DNA of 64,000 nucleotides, from the NCBI GenBank assembly GCA_916048095.2, contig OU696585.1, positions 5,474,255-5,538,254 on the forward strand, written 5' to 3'. The stretch is from Sacculina carcini (lineage: Eukaryota; Arthropoda; Thecostraca; Sacculinidae). This document shows positions 20,100 through 31,437 of this stretch, piece after piece (position 1 is the stretch's first letter; every line of letters starts with the position of its first letter). The translations under genes were made by a program, and so were the position numbers. The notes under the pieces are model-generated. The model was not told the origin of the DNA and ran no database searches. It saw only the letters and a list, made by a program, of their open reading frames with translations.

Positions 20100-20470
20100 C
20101 AATATAACGTTATCTCTATCACAATTATGTATATACACCCACATATACTTTCATTCGCTCACATTCTCCACTCATACACACACATACATACACACATACG
20201 AGTATATACACATGCACACATATATACACATACATACACATATACTTATACATATACTAGGAAAGCACATACTTACACATATATACAACAGGTATATAAC
20301 AGATACACAACAGCACATGCATACAAAAGGTACACACACACGCACACACACACATAAGGAGTCACAGAGACACATTCATAAATACAAATATTCGAGCCTA
20401 TACACGCACCCAGTTGACAGTTTACTCACAGCCTCCGATCACAACGCTGAGTCTAGACACAGACATAGAA
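20100..20470. repeat. CACATA-rich low-complexity tract
   Basis: Long runs of (CA)n, CATA and CACATA units. All open frames across it are composition artefacts. Confidence 0.85.
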
Positions 20471-20729
20471 TCTGAGTCACAGACATAGAGCTGTGTTAGA
20501 TCGACCTTGAGTTTGACCGTGTGGTTCTGGTGTTGGTGGGAAGTCTACCGGTCGAGCGCTGTTTTCTGGTCACGACCCGCCATCCGGCCTGCTGACTGGC
20601 AAATGACTCCGTCCACTGTCGTGTTGCTGGTTTGGGTCATCAGCCCGGCCGGACCATATGATTGTATGATCGGCCGGACCGTATGATTGATGACGTCATC
20701 CATACTGGTGACAGTTACAGTACGGGCGG

Positions 20730-21570
20730 ACTCAGCTATTTTCAGGCGAATAACACCTTGTTCGCTCCAGGCTGCATATATTTTTCCAGCTTTTTCATTT
20801 GTCTGGGCTGGTACATCAGCTGACTGTTTTTCTTGGTCAGGTGGTCATTGATGAAAATCGTTTTTTGCGTATTTGTTGTGGTCTTCAGCAATTGGCGGGC
20901 CTTGTAAAGCTGGTTTCGTTTTATATTTCGTTCAAAACGAACCAGGAGAGGCCGAGGTCTTCCAGCATAACATTTTCCGATTCTGTGTACACATTCAATG
21001 TCCTCAGATCTAACATCCACCTCAATTTTTTTGCAACCATCCATTGAAGTTTCTCAGGTTTCTCATTGTCATTATCCTCATGTCACTATCATGTTCCTCC
21101 TGCCATCGGCGTAGATTTGTGTAGAAGCTCGGGGGGATGATAGCCATCATGCATTAGTGTTCAAAGTTGACTCAGTTGGCCAATTGCGTGGTACCCTCAA
21201 CTATTTTCAGCCTATTCAATTACAGCACACATACCCCAATGAAAAGTGTATTGCATAATATAATTCTTCACATATAATTTCATGCATGGTTGGCCTATTG
21301 CCTTCTATGCTGATTTTGATGATAATATACCCAATGAACTGAGCTCAGCAGAATTATTGGGGGGTATAATTACAGATTCATACCCCCAGCCAATTTGTCG
21401 GGGTTATATACCCCCCAAACCCCCCATGATTTACGCCCATGCCTCCTGCTGTGCTGCGTCAGATCGTTTATTGTGTTTTGCGCAGCGGCAAGTTTTTCTC
21501 TGAGGCCGGCAATTTCATGATCCTTCAGCTTCACAGCCTCACTCACAGCAACACGCACTGCAGGCTCCAC
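20730..21570 (-). pseudogene. LINE ORF1-like RNA-binding protein, split by a MITE
   Basis: Minus strand: a coiled-coil end (LKDHEIAGLREKLAAAQNTI then NDLTQHSRR at 21570-21450), a 338-bp insertion, then IECVHRIGK, RPRPLLVRFERNIKRNQLYK and TIFINDHLTKKN. The order coiled coil, (E/Q)-(Y/H)-SRR, HRIGK, RP-PL-VRF, I-INDDLT is that of LINE ORF1 proteins of the L1/Tx1 type. A one-base slip in an A7 run near 21033 breaks the frame. ORF1 would bind element RNA; here it is dead. Confidence 0.75.
21104..21441. mobile_element. hAT-like MITE (338 bp) inside LINE ORF1
   Basis: Flanked by the 8-mer CCTCCTGC (21096-21103 and 21442-21449). Ends are catcggcgtagat and, inverted, catgggcgtaaat, close to the CA(G/T)GGGCGTA form of many hAT ends. 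Excising it rejoins the ORF1 motif SRR with the following coding sequence. No transposase inside. Confidence 0.75.
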
Positions 21571-23370
21571 TATAGTCTCTCGTAATATTTGTAGAACATC
21601 CGAGTTCTCCAGACATTACATCCTAGCCTTAATCAAGTCCGGTGATGGGTTAAATATTGCCAGAACCGGTAAGTCGTATGTCACAAGCGACTGAATACGA
21701 CTTGAAAAACGTAAGACTTAAATAATTCTAATTCAGATTCACTTCTTAACGGGAAACTTAATTTAAATAATATGAGAGCGACTTAAATACGTCCACACGC
21801 TACGAAAAATTCCGCTTCTAATTGTGAAACCGCTTCCAATTACGAAAACAGTCGATTTGAAACACCCACATATGTTTGTAAAGTCCTAACCATATATCCA
21901 GTGGCCTTATTTATGAAAAACTAGTGACTAAATCGTTTTTTCCATGGAAGTTAATTCATGATTGTTTTCAGAGTAAATGCAGTTTTTTTAACTCAGAGGT
22001 TTATAAAAAAGTGTTTTTCATAGAAACTCAAATATTTTGTCGTAAATATTTAGGATTTTTCATAAATACCAACTACAATGTTTCCCAAGCAAAAACCAAA
22101 AATGACAATGAAATCCCATATCGTGCAAACCCATCAAATCATGCCAAAAAGTAATATTTATGAATATTTAAAACTGTATTAATGAACTCATTTACTAATT
22201 CTGAAAATATTTGACCATTCCTATATGAGAAAAGTAATTACTGTCAAAAAAAACAATTTTCCAAAAAAACATGTTTTTTTAAATCCACTTGGTTTATACC
22301 ATGGTTTAAACCATGGTTTAAACCAAATGGTATAAACCAAAAAAAACCCTGCTTGATACCAATTTTCTCAAATGTTTCATGGTGTAAATTGATTTAGCAT
22401 ATAAAACATCTGATTTGGCGGGATTATATACAAGTGTTGTTCATCCTTCAAGTTGATCTAAGGTTGCTCGTAATGTATAAAAATTAAAGTTTAGTTCTAT
22501 TGCACAAAGGCACCGACCTATATCGGAGTATTGTGTCTATATTGTATTGTCTATTATCTGTATTGTGTCTATGTGTTCGTATGCCGTGCTATGCACACGC
22601 AGGATGTCTAGTATCATACACACACACACAGTATCCACAAGCCTTCCAGATACATGTTTATCGAGTTTATGCTGGCATTAAATGAATATATGTTGAATTG
22701 TACAGCTTAACAACTGAGCATTTTCCTGATAGTGTAAAATAATTGTTCTAAAAGTTAAAATGTGGTCCTAAATACAAACAGTTGCTCTTGAAATAAAAAA
22801 ATTGCCAAAGTTGAGATAGAAACATGAAATTGCAAAAAGTTGCATTTATAAAGCTATCAATACTTACCTCAGATCAACAAATATTTATTTTTGGGCTTCT
22901 CAGGATGAGCAGAGTCTATGATGAAAAAGTTGCATTTGCAACAAGAGGTTGCCCTACTGATCACGTTTGTAACTTGATTCAAAAGAAATAACGATGAGTC
23001 AGTAATGACATCCACATTTCTCACACCATTCACTACCTCCAGCTCAATTAAATTTAGGTTTATTTTCGGTATATGTAGCTTTTCCATGTACTGTTAGTTA
23101 TGATCACACACTCGCTTTTTTCACATTAAGTTTCAGTCTTTTATACCATATCTACTGCTTTATGACGCCTATAATTTCACCAAATAAAAGTATGGATGAC
23201 TCAATATTTAAAATCCCTATCCTTATCCTTATGAAGTGCTGATTTCTGCTGTTACATCACGTGGAAGCTTGGATTTCAATAGCCAATCATATAGTTAGTT
23301 CATTTTTGCTAGTCTATATTTTATGAAGCAGTGATATCTAACATTAATGAGGTGTATTTCTGGATTACAG
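21571..23370. other. host intron, mostly unassigned
   Basis: AT-rich. Contains a palindrome at 22289-22340 (listed) and a short CACA tract at 22618-22630. No transposon frame recognised. Splice-like AG sites at 21971 and 22902 were considered and not accepted as exons. Confidence 0.4.
22289..22340. repeat. 52-nt palindrome
   Basis: Outer arms ttggtttataccat / atggtataaaccaa enclose a perfect 22-nt palindrome (22303-22324, two GGTTTAAACC units around AT). Could form a cruciform. Function unknown. Confidence 0.85.
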
Positions 23371-23478
23371 GCGAGAATAGCGGAAGCAAAAAATGTCCAG
23401 CTGGTTCTACAATTTGGGAAAAATTCCAAGTTAAACCTTTCCCATGTCATGATGAAATGCATTTTTTGTGTTCTAGAG
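23371..23478 (+). CDS. host receptor gene exon B: C-type-lectin-like domain, end
   Basis: 108-bp exon: acceptor ttctggattacag, donor gtaaga, phase 1 in and out. It reads ENSGSKKCPAGSTIWEKFQ then VKPFPCHDEMHFLCSR. The spacing C-x15-C-x7-C with a Trp between the first two cysteines and a hydrophobic residue before the last is that of the end of C-type-lectin-like domains (canonical about C-x14-C-x7-C). Such domains bind sugars or proteins outside the cell. No clear EPN/QPD sugar-binding triad is visible in the part seen, so ligand type is unknown. Alternative: another small disulfide-rich fold. Confidence 0.6.
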
Positions 23479-24117
23479 GTAAGAAATGTCACTTACACTA
23501 AAACACAACCATATGCGTATGCATGAAAAGATTCACTGTTATGATTGTGCTCATTCATGGGGGTTTCGCCGCTAGATAATTCGCTGATAATTAGATAATT
23601 CGCTGATAGATAGATACTAGATAATTCTCTGATATGCTGAAAATATAATAAGTACGTTTACTTTGTGTGATTATACGTATGCATGAATGAATGTAACAAA
23701 AATGCATAAATTCCTCATAACCAGATATCAGTATAAAGTAAAGGATGAGCACTACTGCCTTGATAGCCGCTTTCAAGTTGATTGTTTTTATACAGCATTC
23801 TAACTGGATTGAAATGGAGGCTCAATAACTTCAGCATATGCTTGTTTTTGTTGTGTTTAAACGGTACATTGTCTATATGTATTTCTATGTAATGTCAAGG
23901 CAGGATAATATCATTGAGTAGGCTTGTGTAGGTCTCTGGCATTATTGGTACATTCTTGTATATTAGTATGCGTAATTTATTTGATTATGTGATCATTTGG
24001 TAGTTTACCGAAACCATTGGAGTGTCTCGTATATGATTAACTTACATCATATGTTCCACGCAACATATGTTCCACCGAACATTAATATGGTTACATTAAT
24101 TTACATGTTTTTGACAG
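23479..24117. other. host intron
   Basis: 636-bp intron with gt...ag ends. Contains a short tandem agataattcgctgat (about 23574-23635, ~4 imperfect copies). Otherwise unique. Confidence 0.5.
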
Positions 24118-24180
24118 ATTTCTCTGAACCATTCAGAGAGGAAGAAACAACAACAAGGTCAACACCGAGTTCTACACGTG
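24118..24180 (+). CDS. host receptor gene exon C: acidic Ser/Thr stalk module
   Basis: 63-bp exon with acceptor catgtttttgacag and donor gtatgt, phase 1-1, so it can be skipped or duplicated without frame loss. With the split Asp codon it reads DFSEPFREEETTTRSTPSST then R. Rich in Glu, Ser and Thr, as expected of an extracellular, possibly O-glycosylated stalk between a lectin-like domain and the membrane. Confidence 0.55.
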
Positions 24181-25677
24181 GTATGTATACGATTGTTTAT
24201 CAATGTTACATGTTTTGTGAGCGCACTGTGGTGGTTCACTCTTGTTAGATCAATCTTACCACACACAAACTAAAACGGAATATATGACAATTGTCTGGAC
24301 GCAAAAGAGAGCGTATTCTTATCCATACACTTTTTCTACCTGACGTTTGGGAACATTATAATAATTCTTGCTCTGGCGTTCCAATCAGCGATAGCGTCTA
24401 TTGATGCAAATATATATAAACATGTAATGTAAATCACATATAACAAATTAAACAGTAAGTTTACAATGGCATAAATTAACATGACTGTATTTGAATGTAA
24501 GCGCGATAGAGGAAAAAAGAACAAGAAAGCACAATTCCACACGATCACACCGCAACACAATGCACTGAATACTACTATCTCCACCGAACAACTGAAAAAC
24601 CACAGCACAAACACCACACTCTCACATCACCAGTAACGCACGAGCGACCGTTGACTCCGGGCGGATACCACCCGCGCATGCATGCGCTCATCGCTCGCGC
24701 TTGTGTGACGCAGCTACCTCCACACGCGCATACAACAGCGTACACAAAATCACACTCACACGTACGCACACAAATACATATGCACGCACACACAATTATA
24801 TATAGTACAAAATATAATACCATGCAATATACACACAATAAAAACACACCAATACAACCGACAATAAACGCAATACAATGTAACATGTAATACAACATAA
24901 CATAACATGTAATAAAAAAAGCAATAAACCATTCATTCGTTTGTCTTTAACTGAAAAATAAAAAGTAAAATGCAGAAATTATAATATTTATAAATATTGA
25001 ATGAGGAACGAGAACGATCAAAAGATTAATAAATAAAAGCATATGCAGACACCACAGTACCATGCATCTATGCTAGTAGGAATGCAAAATAACTGACATA
25101 ATTGAACGATCACTATTAGTGATGATTACATCCTTTTTTAAGATTTACTATACTTAGTTGTGTTTTATCGGTAATACATATTTGTTTGCTTTGGCTCAAA
25201 CAACAAACTTGCATATAATCATCTACACTGCAACACAAAATCTTTTTTTATAACACAGTATATCTGCATTCTCATTGATCTCAAAACACCTTAGATAATT
25301 AATGTATTGGAATAGATTATAATCCACACAAAGTTAATGTACACGTTCATACATTTTTTACAAAAATGAATTTTGATGCAGCAGCGTTTAACAGTGTTTC
25401 TTACTATTGGAAAATCACATATAGATTAATTTGACTTATACTTTTATATCATTTTCACATTTAAATTGTGTTATTCATTTTTATTACTCTATATCAATTT
25501 CCATGTTAAAGCCTGATATTTTCAGGTTGTAATTTAAATAATCAGTGTAGGATGCAAGAGCTATATTCCAAATTTAGAGATGTCTATTCTAACCAATTCC
25601 TAGAATTTTGCATTAAATCAATTTTCTAAAATGTCTATGGGAATGTTGTAAGTCCTATTCTTGTGATGTGTCTGTAG
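24181..25677. other. host intron, low-complexity and AT-rich
   Basis: Contains a CACA-rich tract (24720-24895). No transposon ends or frames recognised. Acceptor at the far end is tgatgtgtctgtag. Confidence 0.5.
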
Positions 25678-25740
25678 ATGAAAATAAAGAGGAAATATGC
25701 GAGAATGATTCGGCAACCAGCAATATTGATGTTGTTAACG
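25678..25740 (+). CDS. host receptor gene exon D: second 63-bp acidic stalk module
   Basis: Acceptor tgtgtctgtag, donor gtaaga, again exactly 63 bp and phase 1-1. Reads DENKEEICENDSATSNIDVV then N. Same length, same phase and same leading Asp as exon C, which suggests descent by exon duplication or a modular stalk. Confidence 0.55.
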
Positions 25741-26261
25741 GTAAGATCTCAAAATTCTTACTGCTCATTCTAAACGGTTTCAAACAGCGTATAGAGATAA
25801 ATTGATAAACAGTATATAAATCGCCAAAGAAATTATATTCAAAAGTTAAGACCAAAATGATTTTATGCGACTGCATTAATTTTATTGCTTTTATACAAAA
25901 TTTCAATTAACACGTAAAATTTACAATTGCTCCGAGCGCGTGCGAATATATATCGGAAACAATCGTCTCAAACAATAAATTATTGTCTCATGTTGACCTT
26001 TAGTTTACCACATATTGGTAGAATTTGATTTTTTCACAAAATTTTGTGGATTATGATATTTTTGGAATATTTTAGTTAAATTGTTAATGATAAAATCAAG
26101 CAATTTAATCGATAACATTCTGAGATAATGGTAGGTTACCGTGTGGGAACTAATGTGTAGATGCACCGCTTCCAGCGATCCCAAATAACACTAGTGGACG
26201 GTGGGAACACGTCCACTAAATTCTGTATTGATAATATTCATTGAACGACAAAAGCGCATTA
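25741..26261. other. start of the 10.9-kb host intron
   Basis: AT-rich and without recognised elements up to the solo LTR at 26267. Confidence 0.4.
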
Positions 26262-26266
26262 AACTT

Positions 26267-26687
26267 TGTAGAACAAAAAGCTAGAATATATTTACAGACA
26301 AGCGCGCCTTGGGCAGTTATGCGCCACGCGCGACTACCATGTATCACGACCATTCCTAGAACACGACTGAAACACAATTCATCGCTCGCGTTCATACACC
26401 GTCCAAACGCAAACACACACACATACATACACATACATACACACATAGGTTCAGTTAAAACACTCACATATATACTTCACAGACAAATATATCACAGATA
26501 CTCGACCAATCAGCGGCGAGCTTGTCACTTGCTCGTCGCCGAGGGGCATGTTCATCTGACGCACACACATACACACACACACAATCGTACAGACAAAGCC
26601 TCACATAAACACAGGCACACTAACACATTCACGCACCCAGACACAATCCCTCAAACACTCGCTCTCACTGTAAAGAATCAAGCTACA
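26267..26687 (-). mobile_element. solo LTR of the tRNA-Phe-primed family, diverged copy
   Basis: TGTAG...CTACA on the + strand, flanked by the 5-bp duplication AACTT (26262-26266, 26688-26692). Shares with 36886-37312 and 38163-38580 the block cagaca-gcgcg, the ccaatcagcggcgagc hairpin region and a long CACA-rich part. Orientation is set by the complete element at 38163-39675. The most diverged copy, so probably the oldest. Confidence 0.75.
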
Positions 26688-26692
26688 AACTT

Positions 26693-27559
26693 TCATCGAA
26701 CTTTAACGTTACCATACAAACCAATACAATTGGTTGACAACGTCGATATGGTCATAATCTTTTAAAACTAACACGGCAAAAACACATTGACAATATTGGC
26801 AAATGAGAAGGTTCCACTCAAATACAAGCACAAATTGTCGGGGACACAACACCAACACATCAGGTATCATGTAAGATAGCTTACCTCAAATGTCCTTTAC
26901 CTACAACCAGACAAAATTTCAAACATCAACAGACAATTCCAAAGAATACTCCAATACCCGATCGCCAGAATTTTTAGTCCAAAATATCAACTTCCAAACG
27001 ATCCACTCCGCCACCATCCACCAAGGTCTCAACACGCGTCCACAAATGCAGTGCAGAACAGTACCAAATGTACCCGACTGCCGTTTTGTCGTTGGAGAAA
27101 ATCTTGGTATAAATGCCGTGCATAAGCAATCTTGTTTAAAAAAAATAACTGATTAAAACCTGAGTAAATGAGTAGTACCATCAAAGATAAATTTATAGTA
27201 CAGGCGGGATATCGTGTCATACATTCATACACAACGTAATTATATAGGACAGCAACACAATTTGCTTTATTTTTCATTCTTTATGATTGCCTGATTTAAA
27301 TCCTGCGGAGGAGCTCGCAGAACATACAACAGTTCTACTGATTTCGTCGCATTATAGATTCGCTCTTGTACACTACAGCTTACACTCGCACACGCACGCA
27401 CGCACGCGCCATACACTGGTACAGAACCACATAGTTGCTTATAATGACCACGACCGTCATGTCGAACATAAAACGTAGTCACGATGTGGCGTTGATCACA
27501 ATATTGCCTAACTGACTAGCAAACTGAAGGATAACTTTTTCATGACATCAATGAGATAG
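26693..27559. other. intronic sequence without clear features
   Basis: Several short frames, none recognised. CACG-rich tract at 27386-27410. Confidence 0.35.
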
Positions 27560-28260
27560 AGGTGTGACAGTCACAATACAATGAAATCACGTCAGATACA
27601 TGCAAATACGTTGAGCGAACTCGAAAAGAGGTATGTGTCATTTGTAGCCCTGGTTGACGGCCGGTATGCTGTCAGGAGACGGCACATGAGTTCAACACCG
27701 ATCATATTCTCATTATATGTGCCAGTGAGATGTGATTGTTTCACCTTTGTGGAGCCAATACATCTCGCTTGCCGAGTTGTCTCCTCTATAGGTTTGGGCA
27801 GTCAGTGATATCGACAATGGTATTTTGTCATTTGATCTCATACATGTCCATCACACCGGTAGCCAAAGCAGCCGTTTGGTGTTTTTTTTAATGCGGCGCT
27901 GAATTGAATGGATTTGGACGCACCACCTGACCTTGCTTCCAATATGATGCCAGTCGCATTGATGTTTACAACGAATGCCTTTAGCAGGGTTCGTGAAGTA
28001 AACAAATTATCAAATGAAAATTCATGTTTAGTAGATTATGAGGGGACATGAATAGCCCGAACTATTTTTTCAACAACTATTGTACTCCAGTGGAGATGTT
28101 TATAGCATTTCTAATTATAATCGTAGGTCTACGACCACCAGACATACAGGCACGGGAATATACTTTTCGCGAGTGTACGTTGCTATACATGGAAAGTGCT
28201 CCGGGCATGTTTCTGTTGAGAATGTACATTTGTTCATTTGTTCCCACTGGTTAGTATTGG
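27560..28260 (-). pseudogene. piggyBac-type transposase remnant
   Basis: Scattered over three minus frames. The order is a degraded region near 28250-28080, a DN-FTS-LL-like block (28013-27985), NINATGI with a GGASKSIQFSAALKKT block (about 27960-27900), GCFGYRCDGH and KWQNTIVDI, then YNENMIGVELMCRLLTAYRP (about 27715-27655). These correspond to the piggyBac DDE domain: DNFFTS, ATGT-R-NR, K---RG, W-D---V, and YN--MGGVD--D---S-YR. The GVD Asp is Glu here. Many frameshifts; no TTAA-flanked ends identified. Confidence 0.7.
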
Positions 28261-28670
28261 ATATTGGACATTGAATTGCTCTCAAGCCCTCTACGTACTA
28301 ACTCTATCGTGAATTGTCTTAATGTTTTGATTCAAGACTAGCGAATCTGTTTTAAGAAGACAAAGGGAATAAATTAACATTTAGTCACTTTTTAGGCATC
28401 ATTTTTAAGTACCTACTGGAAATTAAAATTACGTTTTTTGAAGACAATTTTTCTACAATTTATTATTTCTCAAATGTAAATATATTACCTTCAGATCAAA
28501 TTAGAACTCGTTCTCTACAAAAACAAATTGTATTTAAAAAGCGCCACTTAAGAGTCTATACTCCCTCAGAGGCGCTATGAACACACATAAATAACACAAG
28601 CATACAAATAGATATATACACAAGTGCAATACAATATTGTCAAATAAGCAATTAGAACAATAGAGCAAAT
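28261..28670. other. intronic sequence without clear features
   Basis: AT-rich; nothing recognised before the target duplication at 28671. Confidence 0.4.
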
Positions 28671-28675
28671 GACAG

Positions 28676-28928
28676 TGTAGTGTCGGTCGCGTTAATAATT
28701 CCACTGATCACGCATGAATTACTCACTCGATCACAACGCACATCTTTATTATAACACAACACGAACACTGTAATTAACTCATTTAATTTACCACCTCACA
28801 ACACCAACGCACACTATCAAGTCCCAACGATGACTGATGACTTTGATCGTCATCGCGATAGCCAACATATCCCAAAGGTACACACCACGACATCTCTTGG
28901 AGGAATATGTAACTACAGCTTCGCTACA
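28676..28928 (-). repeat. inverted LTR on the gag side
   Basis: LTR in minus orientation, so its U5 end faces outward. The two bases following it (tc) also match the complement of the two bases before the right LTR, so the inverted repeat runs 2 bp into the former interior. No usual primer-binding site follows: tctggcctacatatg comes next. Confidence 0.85.
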
Positions 28929-28989
28929 TCTGGCCTACATATGCGGCGGTAGCTTCATCCTGATGTTGCCTTCGCTGGCGAAATCGGAA

Positions 28990-29430
28990 TCGCTCAGCAA
29001 TCACATTTGGTTTCGCAGCGAGAAAAAGCACTTTTGTTGCATTGCGTTGGAGCTGAGGCACAGCGCATCTACCGCTCGCTACCACCTACACCAAAACTAG
29101 CCGGTGAGGACGATTACGACCACACAATGCGTGTCATTCAAGCGTTTTTCGTTCCGAAACCAAATGTGATTGCTGAGCGATTCCGATTTCGCCAGCGAAG
29201 GCAACATCAGGATGAAGCTACCGCCGCATATGTCGCCGCTCTAAGATCATGCGCCACTCATTGCAAGTTCGGTGATCTCGAAGACGAATTTATTCGTGAA
29301 CAAGTGGTCGAGGCCACAAACCAGCCGAGGTTAAGGGAAAAATTCCTACAAGACCCAGATCTCACGTTGCAAAAAATTGCTGATACAGGCGGAGGCCGTC
29401 GAACGCTGGCAAGAAGACGTCCAAGTCATG
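28990..29430 (+). pseudogene. gypsy gag capsid part, N-terminus missing
   Basis: Reads QREKALLLHCVGAEAQRIYR, then SLPPTPK and, after ~60 residues, KFGDLEDEFIREQVVE and LREKFLQDPDLTLQ, a standard gypsy Gag core. Only ~60 bp separate it from the left LTR, so the usual Gag N-terminus and 5' leader are gone. A one-base slip near 29380 moves the frame to that of the knuckle-protease-integrase part. Confidence 0.75.
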
Positions 29431-31173
29431 GCATCAGCTGAACATGCTGCTGCATCACCAGCTGCACAGGTGAACCGCGTCATGCAACATCCTCAGCACA
29501 CAAAAAGAGGCGGAGGAGGGACGAACAAGTCTAAATGCAGTCGATGTGGACGCATTCACTCACCAGGCACCAGAGAATGTCCAGCTAGAGACAGTAAGTG
29601 CAACCATTGCGCAAAAATCGGACATTGGTCTAATGTGTGCAGGTCAAAGAAACCTGAGCATCGATCTAAGGAGGTGAAAGCAGTAGAAATACTATCATGC
29701 AGCGCTGAAAAAATCAACAAAAAGAAACTGATGTGCGACATAAAGCTGTCAACAAACGGTAAATCAGCTAGTGTACCTATGATGGTAGACACAGGAGCAT
29801 CGGTGACTCTGATCAGTTTAGATGCAGCAAGATTGCAGCAGCAATGTTTCAAAGGAACACCTGTACAGAAGAGTGAGTCAAAATTGTTCGGAGTATCGGG
29901 AAAGTCACTTCCGGTGATGGGTACCATCAAGGTCAAGGCCGAATTTCAAGGTCGATCCGCAACGAGTGACATCTTCATCATCAAATCATTATCATCTGAT
30001 GCATTGATGGGACTTGACCTTATGCAAGCGCTGGGTGTCAAAATTGACTCAGCAGCAGGATATATATTCTCAGTTCAAGAGTGTCCAAGCTGTGAGACTT
30101 CCGACAGGGTCTTGTGTGGTAAGGCTCGAATAGCTCCACTGTAGGAAGTGCCGCTACCCGAAAAGACAAGGGAAAAAGTGGGTATTGACGTGATAGGCCC
30201 AATCAACGCAGCTCCGCAGTCAAACCGCTACGCAATAACTATGGTTGACTACAGAACAAAGTGGGCAGAGGTTGCGTTGACGTCTACCGTAACATCCACC
30301 ATCGTGATTGATTTCATCAAGAAAATCGCCGCTAGAGAAGGTTTCCCTGATGTGATAGTTTCCGACAATGGAACACCATTCGTGAGCACGGAATTCGAGG
30401 ACTATCTCACCCGACGTGCTATCAAACATCACAAATCAGCAGTATACTGGCCCAGAGGAAATTCAGTCGTTGAAAGTTTCAACCGCACGCTGAAGCAGTG
30501 GTTGCTGAATTGGGACTAGTCCATCAGTCTCAGTGATCACGTGAGGCAACGGCTCGCCCTCTACCGCTCAGCACCACACAGTGCTACGGGATCTTCCCCA
30601 TCAGAGCTGCTGCACGGTAGGACTATGAGGCTCAACCTTCCAGTGGTCGAAGAAAAACCACCACTAGTTATGCCGGAGGAGGTTAACCGTATGCAATCCA
30701 GGAGAAACAAAACGGCTTACGACTCAAGGTTCGGCGTTAAACCGTCACAGATCACCGAAGGGCAATGTGTCTACGTCAAGAAGCCGGGTCATGTTGTCAA
30801 GGGTTCCAGTCGTTTCATAGGTCCTCTGAACGTCAGACGGAGAGTCGGAAAGTGGACGTTCAAGTTGTCCGACGGGAGTGTTCGTAACGCCGCCCATCTG
30901 GCACCAGCCGGCGCGTCGTGCACTGACCGAGAAGATACAGCTGATCGGTCGGCTAGGCCACAGACAGATTACGACGGGGCCCTGCCGATGAACGGCGGAG
31001 GTGTTACAGAACGCGAGAATCAATTGATCGGAGATCAGTCGGCGGACGCCAACGTGGACGAGAGAGACGTCAATACCTCTTCGCAGAGAGATAAACCACT
31101 CGATCGCGGGTTAGTGCAGCTGCAGCCATCTCGTGGAGGACGTTGTCGTTGGCTACCCCGACGACTTGATTAA
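29377..31173 (+). pseudogene. gag zinc knuckles, protease and integrase in one frame, RT absent
   Basis: A single frame with two in-frame TAG codons (30142, 30520) encodes two zinc knuckles (CSRCGRIHSPGTREC, CNHCAKIGHWSNVC), an aspartic protease (MVDTGASVTLISL, ALMGLDLMQALG) and then directly the second half of the integrase zinc-binding domain (CPSCETSDRVL). The integrase core follows, with GIDVIGPI, VIVSDNGTPF and YWPRGNSVVESFNRT (Asp, Asp, Glu intact), and an SH3-like C-terminal domain. Protease joins integrase without a frame break at ~30080, so RT, RNase H and the HH half of the zinc domain were removed cleanly. Confidence 0.8.
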
Positions 31174-31184
31174 CGCGAGGAGGA

Positions 31185-31437
31185 TGTAGCGAAGCTGTAG
31201 TTACATATTCCTCAAAGAGATGTCGTGGTGTGTACCTTTGGGATATGTTGACTATCGCGATGACGATCAAGGTCATCAGTCATCGTTGGGACTTAATTGT
31301 GTGCGTTGGTGTTGAGAGGTGGTAAATTAAATGAGTTAATTACAGTGTTCGTGTTGTGTTATAATAAAGACGTGCGTTGTGATCGAGTGAGTAATTCATG
31401 CGTGATCAGTGGAATTATTAACGCGACCGACACTACA
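31185..31437 (+). repeat. right LTR of the inverted-LTR unit
   Basis: TGTAG...CTACA, 253 bp, preceded by a purine tract (gcgaggagga) as expected for a 3' LTR on the + strand. Contains ataataaag at about 31361, a possible polyadenylation signal. Confidence 0.85.

Larger units (their letters stand above)
28676..31437 (+). mobile_element. gypsy-derived unit with LTRs in inverted orientation
   Basis: The left 253 bp (28676-28928) are the reverse complement of the right 253 bp (31185-31437), about 97 percent identical by eye (7 differences). The unit begins TGTAG, ends CTACA and is flanked on both sides by GACAG (28671-28675, 31438-31442), a 5-bp duplication of the size made by gypsy integrases. 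The interior carries gag, protease and integrase on the + strand but no reverse transcriptase or RNase H. It lies in the 10.9-kb host intron. Confidence 0.85.

Noticed and set aside
20097..20475. Open frames of 60-140 codons in CACATA-rich DNA (also 26.2-26.7, 36.9-37.2, 38.2-38.5, 42.6-43.1 kb)
   Set aside because: His/Thr/Tyr-periodic translations are artefacts of simple sequence in LTRs and microsatellites.
21972..22150. Possible first half of the lectin-like domain (acceptor gattgttttcag, frame with FCRKY)
   Set aside because: The exit phase does not fit exon B, the order relative to exon A would be wrong, and the composition is simply AT-rich intron.
22902..22990. Exon-like segment after ttgggcttctcag with cysteines
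   Set aside because: The frame reaches a stop quickly and no donor with a compatible phase is present.
24575..24898. Hydrophobic Cys-rich frame that looks like a membrane protein
   Set aside because: Produced by a TGTG/ATAT-rich intron tract; no start context or homologous pattern.
27287..27330. PDLNPAEE motif suggesting a Tc1/mariner catalytic region
   Set aside because: Only eight residues match; flanking frames show no other transposase motif.
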